The notes beneath the pieces were generated by a model. It searched no databases. It worked only from the letters and a program-made list of their open reading frames with translations, and had not been told where the DNA came from. A program made the position numbers and the translations under genes. From positions 32,800,853-32,864,852 of the forward strand of contig OY755241.1 in assembly GCA_963576725.1 (NCBI GenBank): DNA of 64,000 nt, written 5' to 3'. Positions 1-13,600 of this stretch are shown one piece after another. Each line of letters starts with the position of its first letter. The stretch's first letter is position 1. The stretch comes from Azorinus chamasolen. Taxonomy: Eukaryota; Mollusca; Bivalvia; Cardiida; Solecurtidae.

Positions 1-604
1 AGCTTCCTGATTATGAAAACACCTGCTTTTAACGAGTGAGTCGGGCCAGTGGTCAACATCCATGTTTATTCGTGATATGATCGTTTTGGAGGGGTCTTTA
101 AAGTACCAATCAACGTTTGTTACTTTAAAGCGACAGAAATAAGTCTTACCTGTTTGTTGTGCTGGTTACTCCACCTGCTATATCACTGTTTATGTTTACA
201 TTAGGTATATTTATAGAATACCTCATGAGCTATTGATAAATCTAAAAATAGACCATTTGTATTATACTCTGTCAGCCGTGATAACCGTTACAAATACATG
301 TAATTTGGATGCAGATGAGACGCCGAGTAATTCAGGATCCATACTGTTTGACATAGTAACGCCGTGTCAGAAAATAAATGGAAGAAATGAAAAACATTTA
401 GAATTCTAGCAGAAGACAACTGTTGCAGACAAGCGTTACTTGGTGTTTAAAGGGTCAGGCAAATTGCGTTTAACTTTCACACATTTGCAACGGAGATAGA
501 TCTGATTATGCAGTTTCCACATCAGTGAAATAATTCCCCTCTGTCCATGAATATTCATTAGGTGACGAAATCTTGAATCAGTATTAAACGAGGGACGGGT
601 TAAA

Positions 605-1960
605 CAGATTTGATCCAAGTCAAACAATTTGATTTGGTTCGATTTCTACAGTATTCAGATTTCAAAGTACATTCAGTTTTAGAAGTTGAGCAGTCGGTGT
701 TTTTAACTCGTTTGCATAACATAAATATCTGATGCAATAAAACAGAGTGGTACATGTTAGGTCTAGGTGTGCTACAACTCTCAAAGCCACTTTTCATTTC
801 TCCTAAACTACAGACAGAGATTCATGCAGGTTAGGTTGTGCTTAGATGTCGTGTTACTCAGAATCTCGTCTGGATCAAAACTGTTTGTATAGATTTGTTC
901 GAATTCACCACTTGCATGCAAAGAGTTTATCTAATGATATAAGATGTTCGAGAAATACTTTCCTTACCAACTGTCGTCTCCTTTAATTTTCGCGGCTTCT
1001 TTTTATAAAAAAAATTAAAACAAAAAACCGTATTAGAAGGTCGAGAAATAAAGAGATTATTCTTGTAATTGTTTTAATTAATGCCTCTTATCTGGCCTCC
1101 GTTAACTCTTCGAATGCCAAATATTCAAACTGGAATAGTCCATCATTATTTAATGATACAGCCCATTCAGTTGGAAAAGATAAAAGTTTGCTAGTATATT
1201 TCGAAATGACGGATATTGTCCGGTTTCATATACCATATGATATGAAAAACTGATCTAATTATTTCCCTCATAAATATTCATGAACAGAACAGAACTGTAA
1301 ATATTCATGGACTAAAGGCTTTTAACCTTGAACGAATAGAAAGTAAATACAATTCAACAAATGTTAGTTTGAGCAGACATTATTTGTAAAGCAGGATATA
1401 TCAGAACTTCAGAAGTACACAAAACATAAAACTACCTCAACAACATGAGATCAACCCGTAACATCAGACGACCCCATATAAAGGACATAGGCACACAGTG
1501 TAGACCGTGTTCAGAGGGCTCTTTGAGGAGCTCCTAGAGGATCCCTCAGACCAGGGTCTGCATCGTTTGCTATACCATTTAATGTCAAAGTTTTTCATCA
1601 GCATATCTGTTTTTTTACAGGAACTCCACTCATGCAACATTGATGAGTTTGCTTTGTATGTTATGACAGTTAAAGCCGGAACAACATTATATTTGTAAAA
1701 CTAATCACATGACACGGTTGAGGAAGTTTCGTTTGCACTAATTTTCGGACATTTCGTTATATTCAATCACTCTTAACATTTACAACGCGGTAGTAAACAA
1801 GCAAACAAAAACCAACCACATATAACGTCTGTTTATACTGTTCAAAGTTTCAGTTGGTGCCATATTTTATCAAGCTATTTGGTCAAATATCTTGGACCCA
1901 AATAAGACACCGAGTTACTCAACCACTCAATAGGTATGACTGAAGTCGTTTGTTAATGAC
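605..1960. other. Non-coding flank, nothing recognised
   Basis: AT-rich DNA with scattered half-motifs of hairpin elements (e.g. AGGATCCCTCAGACCAGGGT near 1540). No splice-bounded open frame or RNA gene seen. Confidence 0.6.
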
Positions 1961-2107
1961 AGGCAAGTTGGTCTTGTATTGAAGCCTTTTGACGCCTCTG
2001 TAAAAATCACCTTTTGAAACCATTGTGGTAGATGGTTTCACAATGCTTTCAAAACCACACAAAAAGTATGCTCTGCTGTAACTGTTTTCGTATATCTCAT
2101 TATTTAA

Positions 2108-2346
2108 CCCTTTCAGCGCCAAATTTCTAATTGTCGTCTGCAAGCCAAGTTTGTTAAATCATTCAGTAACATAAGGAGATGAGATAAATAAATGCAATTT
2201 TCAAAGCACATGAAACACATGTATAGAAATAGAGATTGAGACAAAAAGTGTAGTCCCTGATCAGACGCCGCCTTGAAAAGGCGGCGTCTGATCTGGGACT
2301 GCACTATTTGTTGTGGCACATTTATGCGACATCGGCGGTGAAAGGG
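2108..2346. mobile_element. TTAA element, family D (intact)
   Basis: CCCTTTCAGCGCC...GGCGGTGAAAGGG between TTAA (2104-2107) and TTAA (2347-2350), piggyBac-like target and termini. Central hairpin 2248-2318 with GCCGCC at the tip. Same family as 51166-51406. Confidence 0.75.
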
Positions 2347-2644
2347 TTAACCATTCTCTCGCTATTCGTGAACTGACTCGCATTTACCAACAGCTTGGAG
2401 CCCGAAGAGAACCGGAGTAACCCGGCGTCTCACCAGGATCGAGTATAATAGCATGTTCTACGAAGAAATGCGAAGGACCAGACCAAGACCCGCGTCCATT
2501 TAGTTTGTTTGCGGACGGATAATTGAGTTATATACATAATGTTGTCATGGACACGTAGAATGGTGAATAAGGAAATCAGAGCGAATCGTTAGGCCAACTC
2601 GGAAATGGGACTGTAGGTATGGATAAGGACAAGGCTATATTTAG

Positions 2645-2860
2645 GAACATAGCGCCAAAAGGACGGGTCATAGAGCAATACAGGAAGAAACATAGAGCTA
2701 AATAGGACAGATCATAGAGCAATACAGGCAGGAGCATAGCGCCAAATAGGACGGGTCATAGAGCAATACAGACAGTAGCATAGCGCCAAATAGAGCAATC
2801 TAGGAATAAACATAGGACAAGATAGGAAGGAGCATGGGGCCAGAAAATAGATAAGGGTGT
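2645..2860. repeat. Tandem repeat of about 53-60 bp, 3-4 diverged units
   Basis: Recurrent CATAGCGCCAAATAGGACGG and GTCATAGAGCAATACAGGCA. Confidence 0.7.
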
Positions 2861-3296
2861 GAAATAAGACAAGGGATCCGCTTTACGAAATACAGTAATT
2901 CATGTCTTAAGCGACCGTTCATTTACCGAACATGTGCTTTTTAAAACCAAGTGGTTGCTTAATACAGGACAAATGTTAATGCATAAAGTTCACACAGATG
3001 CTTTGTGCAGTGCTGTTGAACTGAATTAAGCAACCATATGCTATGTAGGTCGATATTTATGCTGCTTTTTATGGACTTTTAAGACATGCTCTACTGTATA
3101 CCATAATGTTTACGTTACAGTATTCATAATACGCGACCTAGGGACTACTCTTACGAAACATCGTACGAACGAAATGATCGTAACACCTAGTTTACAACAA
3201 GCACTGTTGCCTCACATTAAGAAACCGCTTGTTTTTAAGACTTCTATGTGCAATAAGTGAATGGCCGTTTAGGACATGTTCTACTGTACTGCTGAG

Positions 3297-3522
3297 CCCA
3301 TTCCCTCATATTGACGACTTTTGACAACTCTGTAAAAGACACTTTGTGAAACCATTGTGATAAATAGAGCATTTGCTCCTATAGGAGCAAATGCTCTATT
3401 TATCACAATGGTTTCAACTTACAAAATTCTAAACATTTTCCTTTTCTCTAGTTAATGCTCCTTTTCGGTAGATTTATTCAAAGAGGTTGTATCTAAAAAT
3501 AGCCTATGAGGTAAAGGTTTAA
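3297..3522 (+). mobile_element. TTAA element, family E
   Basis: CCCATTCCCTCATATTGACG..., perfect central hairpin GAAACCATTGTGATAAATAG...CTCC-TATAGGAG... of 68 nt, then an asymmetric right part ending AAATAGCCTATGAGG. Reference layout for family E. Confidence 0.75.
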
Positions 3523-4099
3523 ATACAGACGAAATACGATTTCTATCATAGTTTTATTCAAATATTGCACAAACAACAACATAAAAGCACGCTTGATATG
3601 GGAGTTAAAATCGTTTAAATCGATTTTTAAACTCTTTCACAGCCGAAGTTGCCAAAAGGCGACTCAGACATACAAAATTGGACAAAATGTGTTTTTTTTT
3701 TCACAGCAGGGTTACAAACTACGTTTGTATGAAATATTGATCGGGAGGTGAATGATTACAAACGCTTACACCGAGCGGATCTATATTATTTCATAAGCAA
3801 CGAAACATTCCCTGTTCAGATGGCTCATATAGAAGCTGTCTGATCTGGGTCTACTTTGTTTGCAAAGGAGTTATAATGTAAAGTGTTGACCCGTAATCCG
3901 CTACAAAAACATTCTGTATACTTCATTTTTGATCTGGTTCAATTTCGAATAATTCGGGTTCCATTAAGTCTTTTGTGAAACTATTGACAGAATATCAAAC
4001 AGCTTGGATTCAGATGAGACGCCGTGTGAGTTAGCCGAGTTACTCGGCATCTCATCGGGATCAAAACTGTTTGTATGCGCGGGGCAGGTCGTAGATAGC

Positions 4100-4205
4100 G
4101 GGATAAGGGTTTATTTATACATAAAATACCTCTTTTGGCCTGCTTTATTTATACATAAAATACCTCTGGACCTGCTTCATTTATACAGTCAATACCTCTT
4201 AAATG
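4100..4205. repeat. Short tandem repeat, 3 diverged units
   Basis: TTATTTATACATAAAATACC followed by CTCTTTTGGCCTGC and diverged repeats. Confidence 0.6.
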
Positions 4206-4640
4206 TTTATTATATACCTGTAAGTTTCTGCAGTGAAATACGATTGTATTCGATCATCTAATACAACCTCTCAGATAAATTTTCAATAAAAGATCCGTAG
4301 TTTTAAATCAATGCGCCATTCATGAATGGACTATGTTGTCTGTTTCTGAATAAAAGGAGTTAGAATATTGATGTTATTTTGTCACCTCGTGTAATACTCC
4401 CTATGTATGTACATATTTCTACTTAACCCTTTCTCTAATGAACAGTTTGGCATGTATTGATCACGTCATGAAGAGTCATTAACTTATTTTATAAGGTAAA
4501 ATTAAAAGGCAACTGTTAGCTTAGACAAAACCACAGGACAAGATATATTATAATTTCTTAAGCAAGCAGAACATACCCTGATCATACGACTCCCACAGGA
4601 GCCGTTTGATTTGGGTTTATCTGTTTGCAAATGCGCGAAA

Positions 4641-5280
4641 TGCTTATGGAATTATATAGAACTAAATATATAGTTTATATCATGGCATACAAATACTTTA
4701 TTCATATGCTAATAACATAAACACATTTAGCTATTAAATAATCACAATGTCAATATTTCGTAAATAAATATTCATTAGAGAAAGTGTTAGTTAGTATACA
4801 TGTGTTAAGATTGTAAATGGCGAGATACGATAAGCACACCATTTAATAACATTACAAAATACTAAATACATGTACATGTATATATAATATAAACTTCAAC
4901 ATATAAATACGAACATAATAATACCATCTACAGTTGATTGACTTAAATCAGACCTAGCTGAATGCCAAATGTATATTTTTATAATAAACCATAGTGCTAT
5001 GATAAGTGAAAAGGCAAAGTAGTTTTAACCCAATCCTATATGAACATTCATAGAAGTAATAATAACATCATAGATATTATCCCATTTGCTCCCACGATCC
5101 CATATATGGGACGTAGGCAAACAGTGTAGACTCTGATCAGACGCCGCATCATGCTGATAGGAAATTCAATATAAACAAAACAAAAATTAAAATTTAGACC
5201 AGACATCCCTTAGATAAAAGATAGACTAATCCAATATATAAGCATGGAATATCCACTGGGAGCAAATGGGTTAATATGCT
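4641..5280. other. Non-coding flank, nothing recognised
   Basis: AT-rich; a family D-like half core (GTGTAGACTCTGATCAGACG) at about 5118. No gene. Confidence 0.55.
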
Positions 5281-5547
5281 CAATTTACATAATCACCAAC
5301 AAGGGAACAGTTTGTCTATAGCAGAAACTGTAGAATCAGGTTTATATTATTTTTAAGCAAATGGAGCAGACCCAGACCAGGTGTCTCCAACAGGACTCGT
5401 CTGACCTTGGTCTACTTTGTTTGTAAAGTCATGAAAAGGCGTATCTATGAGGTAATGAAGGCAAACTGGTTCTTTAAATAGCGCAGAACTTTGACACTGT
5501 TCTGATCTTTTTGTTTTGCGTATTATTTGTGTAATAATTATAATATA

Positions 5548-5754
5548 CAGTAGAACCCCTCTAATGCGACCATTTAATATATACACATGGTTGTCTTTAT
5601 AAGTAGGTGGCTGCTTAATGCTGGGCAAAAGTAATGCAGAAAGTTCATGTAGGGTTAGGGTAAGGGTCAAGCTTGTCCTGCATTAAGCTACCACCTGCAT
5701 CTAGCACCCAGAATTATACCTCTATTAGGTGGTCGCATATGCGGGGTTTTACTG
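5548..5754. mobile_element. Pogo/Tigger-like hairpin element, ATGCGACC type
   Basis: CAGTAGAACCCCTCTAATGC...GCGGGGTTTTACTG. The hairpin tip has been replaced by GGTTAGGGTAAGGGTCAAGC. Confidence 0.7.
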
Positions 5755-5825
5755 TACTCTAAAGAAACAGGACAAAGGTAGACTATAGTTACTCGTATAA
5801 GCTTATATGTCTATTACATGTATAG

Positions 5826-6027
5826 GATAGAACCTCTCTAAATCGGACGTTAGATTTAGAATAGATGTCGGTATTGGAGACAGACTGCAGCTTAATGCAG
5901 GATGAAAGTCACACAGAATGCTACTCAATGAGCTTTCTGCATGTTTTTCACCCTGCATTAAGCAGCAACCTGTTTAAAAGTATTTATTGTTTCTCTATTA
6001 CAAGTCCTGTTTAGAGGGGTTTCACTG
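5826..6027. mobile_element. Pogo/Tigger-like hairpin element, AAATCGGACG type
   Basis: GATAGAACCTCTCTAAATCG...TGTTTAGAGGGGTTTCACTG with inner arms GGCTGCAGCTTAATGCAGG type. A half copy is at about 43000-43084. Confidence 0.65.
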
Positions 6028-6206
6028 TACATGTATACATTTATTTAACTATGATGTTTTGGCTTTGCTGTGATTGGGTAATACGAGTATGTGCTGGATT
6101 CTGTTTTATAATAAATATAATACATAATAATTTACTTTAAAGATACTGGACAATGGCGGTTGACATATGATTATATGCTTGTAAGACTACTACATGTATA
6201 CATGTA

Positions 6207-6360
6207 CAGTAGAACCCTCTAATGCGACCATTTAATGAATAAATATGGGTGTCTTTATAAGTAGGTGGTTGCTTACTTCTGTCTTGCATTAAGCTACCAC
6301 CTGCCTCTACCACCCATAATTATACCTCTTTTAGGTGGTCGCATTTGAGGTGTTTTACTG
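6207..6360. mobile_element. Pogo/Tigger-like hairpin element, internal deletion
   Basis: CAGTAGAACCCTCTAATGCG...TGAGGTGTTTTACTG. The inner arms jump from GGTTGCTTACTT to CTGTCTTGCATTAAGC, so the tip of the hairpin is gone. Confidence 0.7.
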
Positions 6361-6597
6361 TATTTAATTAACCTTTACCCCATGAATATTCCTGTACTAA
6401 TTTATAAAGTTAAGCCACTGCTGAATTCGTTATAATGACATATGAATATGAGAATTTGGACTGATTTTTATAATGGCATATGAATAAGGGATTGTTGGCC
6501 ATGGTAGAAACAGTGGAGTCAGATCTACATGTATATACTTTCATAAGCAAAACATAGCAGATCCTGATCCTACAGGAGTTACGGATTAAGTTATATA

Positions 6598-6800
6598 CAG
6601 TAAAACCTCTCTATAACGGCCACTAAATTGTGTTAATAATTGGTATTTAGGGCAGGTGGCTGCTTAAAGCAATGTGAAAGTGAAACAGAACGCTCCCATA
6701 GGAGCGTTCTGTTTTACTTTCACCTTGCTTTAAGCAGCCACCTTCCTTTAACACAAAATAATTCATGTAATTTAGTGGCCGTTATAGAGAGGTTTGACTG
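6598..6800. mobile_element. Pogo/Tigger-like hairpin element, AACGGCC type
   Basis: CAGTAAAACCTCTCTATAAC...GTTATAGAGAGGTTTGACTG. Inner arms GCTTAAAGCAA with ACAGAACGCTCC-CATAGGAGC tip. The same subfamily is at 24770-24973. Confidence 0.8.
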
Positions 6801-6861
6801 TTCATATGATGACATTTACAAACAGTTTCGGTCCAGATGAGACATGGAATAAATCAGCGCC

Positions 6862-7215
6862 TCATCAAAACCAGACCTGCCTGACTCTCGGAGTATGTTT
6901 TCTCTAAACCGGATAGAGACGGCGCCTCGTCAGAACCAGACCTGTCTGACTCTCTGTGTATGTTTTACCCTTTACCGGATAGAGACCGTCACGTCAGAAC
7001 CAGACCTGCCTGACTCTCTGAGTATGTTTTACCCTATACCTGATAGAGACAGCGCCTCGTCAGAACCAGACCTGTCTGACTCTCTGAGTATGTTGTACCC
7101 TATACCTGATAGAGACAGCGCCTCGTCAGAACCAGACCTGTCTGACTCTCTGAGAATGTTGTACACTATACCTGATAGAGACAGCGTCTCGTCAGCTGAC
7201 TCTCTGAGTATGTTT
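6862..7215. repeat. 66-bp tandem repeat, about 5 units
   Basis: Units of GACAGCGCCTCGTCAGAACC, AGACCTGTCTGACTCTCTGA and GTATGTTTTACCCTATACC. 66 is a multiple of 3, so one plus-strand frame (6895-7314) repeats SEPDLSDSLSMLYPIPDRDS; I regard this as a repeat, not a gene. About 260 bp downstream of the stomatin A stop. Confidence 0.85.
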
Positions 7216-7476
7216 TATTCGCCTTTAGACGCCGTCCCAAGTCTGCTGTCCTTGCTTATAAAATACTATCGTTCTGGCTTTAGAGCTTCTGACATGGTAA
7301 ATCTGTTATTGTGAAATGATGCCATTATGAAAAACATTAATATCTATTCAGTCATAGTTTCTGTCATGAATATCCATTAGGTAAAGCTTAAGGGTTAAAA
7401 GCAGTGGCAGAAAACTTGTAAGGCGGAAACTGAAGCATACAACAACTGTCGCCTGACGATCTAAGAGGGGTAGGAA

Positions 7477-7665
7477 CTACTTTTTAATGAACGTAGACAG
7501 TGTGTCAACAGGCAGTGGAAACAGAATGGTAGAGTGATTCTCCGCTGCAATGTGGCCGAGCGTCTGTAGGTAACGAAGCTGCAGGGCGGTTGGTGACTGG
7601 CTGATGATGTCTGCAGCTTCCTTCAGTGACAAGGACGCTTTCACCTCGCCATCCGCTGCCAGTAC
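7477..7665 (-). CDS. STOM: Stomatin A exon 8 (stop codon)
   Basis: Acceptor ATTTTACAG, 189 nt including TAG. It codes VLAADGEVKASLSLKEAADI, then ISQSPTALQLRYLQTLGHIA and a tail ending LSTFIKK. The length is identical to paralogue B exon 8. The nearest AATAAA on this strand is about 258 nt downstream of the stop (7214-7219) and is only a weak candidate poly(A) signal. Confidence 0.95.
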   Translation of the reverse strand, partial: VLAADGEVKASLSLKEAADIISQSPTALQLRYLQTLGHIAAENHSTILFPLPVDTLSTFIKK

Positions 7666-10600
7666 CTGTAAAATACAGCTTTTGTTTCACAAACATGGAT
7701 ATATAAGGTTGAAAGAAATCTCTGTATGGTGTATCAACGTTAATCTGTACGTAGATTTAAACTCAAAATGGTTTAATCTTGACATGTAATATACACATTT
7801 ACAAACCTGACAGATACACTGCTACAGCTAAGCTAAGTTCGTAAGCTTTGAAAAAAATCTGTTTTGAATCCAGGACAGGTCATATCAAATAATTTTAAAA
7901 CGGTATTAATGGCTGTCTCGGTAAAACACCCATTGTTCACATATAATGAATATCACATAATGAAAATGCTAATTAATGTGTATAAAGGAGCAGTCTTTTA
8001 ATTTCTCTAAGTTAATGGATTAGATAACAAAACAATCATAAAAAATCCGAACTCGTCAGCCGGGCCTCTATTAACCATTGACAGCAAAAACATTTGTACT
8101 GCTGTTTAGCCCTTCATATCTACTTATGGTATAGTCAAGTAAACCTAGGCCTAACGACTTTATAATCAATTAGCTAATAATTATGACAACATATAAACAA
8201 GATAACAGCTGAACATGGCAGAAACTATGTCCAGGTCTATATCTATATCGTGCTTTTAATCCTTTCTTCCATAAATATGCCTTTCTACGCCTCTGTAAAA
8301 ATCACCTATTGAAACCATTGTGATGAATAGAGCGCTTGCACTTATAAGTGGTTGAATCTAAAAATAGCCTATGGAGGAATTGGTTAAGCAAACAGAGCAG
8401 AACATGATCAGACAGCTCTTATAGAACCTGCTTGATCTGGGTCTACTTTGTTTGCAAAGACGTAAATTTCGTCTTTATCAAGTAAAGGTGAACCAAATCA
8501 ATGTGATACCTTCGCCCTTGCTTCTCTTGAAGCCTCCGCCTCTGCTGCCATCACCCTCTGCATCTGTCTGGGAAGCTCTACATCTTTCCTGAAATACAGT
8601 AAGCCCTCTCTGTAGCGGTCTCTCCTAAATGTTCTATCAGACATGATACAGCTTATTGAAGGACAAAGGAAACATAAATATCTCCCAGGGAAATACAGTT
8701 AACCCTCGACAATTTGAATATTAGTGTAGAAGCATTTAAACCCTTAAATGGTGGCCGCTTAATCCAGGATGGACGTCATGCAGAAAGTCCCAAGAGGAGC
8801 TTTCTGCATAACTTTCACTCGGTATTAAGCTGCCACCTGTCTTGAAGGTCGACACTGATACATATTACAGTGTAATCGAGGTTCAAAAAAAGTGCATTTT
8901 TCACCTTGCATTGACTTGTTCCCTTTTATAGACGACTTTTTGCACCTTCGCAAACATATTATACCCTGATCAGCTAGCTAATGTAGGGGCTGTCGGATCA
9001 ATGTCAGCTCTGTTGGCGTAGGGAATAATATAGATCTAATTCTGAAGTGTCTGTCATAACCAGACATTTCCTTGTAATTGTGTAATTACGAAGAAACATT
9101 TTGTCCAGGCAAATGTAGGCAGTAATAAATAAATGGAGGAAAAGTTTAACCCTTTCTCTGAAAACAGACTAGAGCTAGATCAGACTACTCCTATAGGTCT
9201 GTTCTGTTTTCTTATAGAAATACATATATAAATACTTAAACTGCTCTGAGTTAAGGAAGAGAGGATATAGTGGTAGGATGATAGAAAATCAGTTGGTAAG
9301 GGTGGATAAACTTGACAGATCTGTCACATTAGTAAAGAAACAAACAGTTAGATCTAACAGGAAAATGAATAGGGTCCCTTTAGTTTTGACGTATTCAAAT
9401 CTGCTACCGAATATACATTACATTGTAAACAAACATTCAAAAGTTTTGCATCAATCAGACCGGCTTAAAGAAGTATTCCAACAACTGCCAATCGTAGCAT
9501 TCAGGCGTGATAAAAATCTATGTGACACACTGGTGCATTCAAAAACTAACAGGATTGTTAGACCAAGCAATACAGTCTGTTCACAGGGTTGTGCTACTTG
9601 CAGTATTCTTGAAATGTCAAGTATAAGTGACACAAATAGGCAATCAGTTTACAATGTGTCAACTAATATTAACTGTAGAGAAAGAAATGTAGTATATGCA
9701 ATTAAATGCAGTAACTGCGATATAATGGTGTATGTCGGTGAAACTGAGAGAGAAATTCGGGAGAGAATGAAAGAACATTTGAGTGATGTGAGGCATGAGA
9801 GAGAGAAGCCAATAAATAGACATTTTGGAATCGGTGGTCATAGCAGTGATGATGTGAGATTTGTAGTTTTGAAACGGATGTTCCATGCATGTAGAACTGA
9901 AAGACAGATCCATGAAACTGATTGGATATGGAGGCTGAGAACCTACAGACCATTTGGCTGTAACATCAAAGAGGATAATGCGCTAATGCATGCATGACGT
10001 CGTTGCACCCATGACGTCATTTGATGACGTCATTTTTGATGACGTCATGACATTTTAAAAAACAACCCAATGTCACCATGACGACGCTGGATCAACATTA
10101 TTCTCTTTGATTTTATGGCTGAATGCATGTAACAAAAATGTGACGTGTATTTTGACATGATAATCTTTGACAAAGGCCCTTAGTGGTCGAAATATGTTTT
10201 AGATCAGAGCAGTTTAAGTATTTATATATTTATGTATTATATTAATTCCCTATTTTGGAATGTTTACTTCATTGTGAAATATATATATGAACAGCCAGTT
10301 TTTGTCCAAGCCAAACATTCCCTTGAAAAGTTTACATCATACAAATTAAATTAAAGATACATAAATGTTCATTAGGGAAAGGGAAGTAACCAGCTACATT
10401 TTAAGACCATCATTTCATTCAGTTTGTTATTGCTTCAGCCCCTTACTTAATGAATATATTCAAGCTAGAGATAAAGACTTTTATGCCCATTTTATAAGCT
10501 GACATACAAGTATATCAAGAAGGGACTTTCTGTTCATCGCATTTCATAAGCAAGCAGAGCAGATCCTGATCTGACAGCTCTTATAAGAATTATCTGGTGT

Positions 10601-13600
10601 CTGTGTACTCTGTTTGCAAATGTATGCATAAACGGATGAAAAAGTGTAAGGGTTAGTGAAGGACGAAATAAATGCATCTAGCTCCCACAGGAGCTTGCTA
10701 TCATACTATATACATCTTGCTCCGGCAGAAGCTTGCAAACATACTACATGTATATACATCTATATCCGACGGGAGCTTGCTATCATACTACATTTGTATA
10801 TACACTAGCTCTCACAGATTGCTATCATACTATATACATCTAGCCCCCACAGGGGCTTGCTATCATACTATATACATCTAGCCTCCACTGGAGCTTGCTA
10901 TCGTACTATATACATCTAGCACCCACAGGAGCTTGCTATCATACTATATACATCTAGCTCCCACAGGAGCTTGCTATCATACTATATACATCTAGCCCCC
11001 ACAGGGGCTTGCTATCATACAATATACATCTAGTTCCCACAGGAGCTTGCTATCATACTATATACATCTTATTCCCACAGGAGCTTGCTATCATACTATA
11101 TACATCTAGCCCCCACAGGAGCTTGCTATCATACTATATACATCTACCCCCACAGGAGCTTGCTATCATACTATATACATCTAGCCCCCACAGGAGCTTG
11201 CTATCATACTATATACATCTAGTTCCCACAGGAGCTTGCTATCATACTATATACATCTAGTTCCCACAGGAGCTTGCTATCATACTATATACATCTAGCT
11301 CCCACACGAGATTGCTATTGTGTTATATACACCTAGCTTCAACAGGAGCTTGCTATCGTGCTATATGCATCTAGCTCCCATAGGAGCCCGCTATCGTGCT
11401 ATATACATCTAGCTCCCACAGGAGCTTGCTATCGTGTTATATACATCTGGCTCCCACAGGAGCTTGCTATCGTACTGCATTAAGCTGTCATCTACATCTA
11501 AATACATTAACATGATGTTGCTTTACCTCTCTCGCTCATAAATATTCATGTACAGATATGACTAAATGAATATTGTTAAGAGGGGCAAAGGGTACTATGA
11601 ACATAAACTAGAATCAGATATATCATTTCATTACCAAACAAACAGACCATGGTAAGCTAATAATAACCACTGTTTATCCTATAGGATGTGCCTGATCTGG
11701 ATCTTTTCTGTTTGCAAAGGCGATACAACACACGTCTCTATCAGGTCAAAAACATACGAGTGTATATTTGCCTGTAGCAAAGCCAATAATGTTTTCTTCA
11801 TCAACTGAAAATACATCCAAGGACAGTAGACCAACATTTCATCTATCCTAATATAGAACTAATAGATATGTATAGCCTCTCCAGTCGGTAACTGTCGAGT
11901 GCCGAACGATCGTTGGATATCTGATTTGTGCTATGAGCATCAATGAATCATACACCGTCTGTCTGCGGAAAAGAGCTGTTAAATTGTCCATAAAGGCAGC
12001 TTTTAGCAAGTTTTGCAAACATAGTAAAACCAGATCAGACGACTCCAATTTGAGTTGTCTGAACAGGGCTTACAGAATATCTTAAATCTGATTGCATAGC
12101 TATGCATGTATATGTTTTATATAAAAATTTAAAATACAGTAAAACCCCTCTAATGCGACCACTTAATGAATCAACATGGTTGTCTTCATAACAGGTGGTT
12201 GCTTAATGCAGGACAAAATTAATGCAGAAAGCTCCTCTAGGAGCTTTCTGCATTACTTTTGTCCTGCATTAAGCTACCACCTGCATCTAGCAGCCAAAAT
12301 TATACCTCTTTTAGGTGGTCGCATTAGCGGGGTTTTACTGTAATTGCTTAATTAATGTTCATGTTGGGAGGAGTCTGCCAGTGGAAGATTCATGGAGTAA
12401 CGGGTTAAAATAGTGATTATTAATAGGAATAGTCGAGGAAACTTTCGATGTAAAATGTTTTACTGGCTGTTGTATATTTTGATGACTATGTTGCATGACT
12501 AGTACTAAGAGATAGTCATTACTGTACGACATCATGTCGACATCACTGTTTCACCCTTTCCCTGTTCTATGTTTATTCCAAATTTCAATACCTGAATATT
12601 CATGGCCAAACTTGTTATAATGAACTATGGAAGGTGAAATATTGTAACCATTTTAGAAACTAAAGAAAGAGATCTATACCATTCCATTAGCAAACAGAGC
12701 AGACCCTGATCAGACGGCTCCTATAGGAGCCGTCTGATCTGGGTCTACCCTGTTTGCAAATGCGCGAAAACACGTTTATATGAGGGAAAGGTATTAATAG
12801 CTTAAACTCTTCAATGGTGAACCCCTAACTCATTTTGCGCATTAAAGGGCTTAGAAGCGTGCTAATCAAGACTAAAATAAACATTCTTACACTTCTACTC
12901 TCTCCACCAGGAGTCCCCAGGGGTGAGTGGCCTCATCCAGTATAGTCTGCAATATTAAAATAAAATCAACATTATGACAAGAAACGAGCTAGACTACTGG
13001 TGACGCTTGCACGGAAGACCCATACATCTGATTTTCTGTCATATCTAAATATTCTCTTGTTGCATACGCCACTTTAAAATCTAAGATAATTAATATTCAT
13101 AAAAACATTATTTCTCATTTGAATATTCATGATGTAAAGGGTTAAATTCACAGTTTTTGAGTCTCGAATTTAGATTGAAAGTGTCAGTGAATATGGGTCA
13201 GGATTACCTTAAGTGTTTATGTGTCACGTCAGATCTGAAACGTTTTCACAATGGTAGCTGGATAAGATAGGTTTGAGTTAGGTTACAGACCATCCTCTGA
13301 TTAGATACAGTAAAACCTCGATACTACGAAATATTGGTATGGATGAATGTATGTCTTTGTAGGCTGGTGGCTATTTAAAGCAAGGTGAAAGTCATGCAGA
13401 AAGCTCCTATAGGAGACGCCTGTGTTACAGATCAATAATGGTACGTATTTGAGTGTTCGTAGTGTCGAGTTTTTACTGTATAATATTTTAAACCTTTTCC
13501 CGCTCCCCGCGTCCTGAATCGCATTGAAAACAGCTTGAATCCGGAAGAAACGCCGGGTAACTCGGTGTCTCATCTGGATACGAGCTGTGTGATACTGGGT

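Larger units (their letters stand above)
9218..10239 (+). mobile_element. Penelope-like element, 3' fragment
   Basis: A 5'-truncated Penelope-like retroelement. The ORF at 9278-9997 gives its endonuclease end, and a sequence of about 26 nt just outside it (left 9218-9250, right 10205-10239) is present in inverted orientation at both ends, as often seen for Penelope terminal repeats. The reverse transcriptase part is absent. It lies in the intron between exons 6 and 7 of stomatin A, on the opposite strand. Confidence 0.75.

Noticed and set aside
7505..7696. 63-codon minus-strand frame beginning MFVKQKLYFT
   Set aside because: Wrong frame over stomatin A exon 8; the frame continuing exon 7 ends at the TAG at 7477.
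9659..9953. Minus-strand frames over the Penelope ORF
   Set aside because: Shadows of the GIY-YIG frame; no protein-like composition.
10670..11490. Regular direct repeats, possible CRISPR array
   Set aside because: Units are contiguous with no unique spacers, the DNA is eukaryotic, and there are no cas genes. Same for the arrays at 28385, 30958 and 33186.
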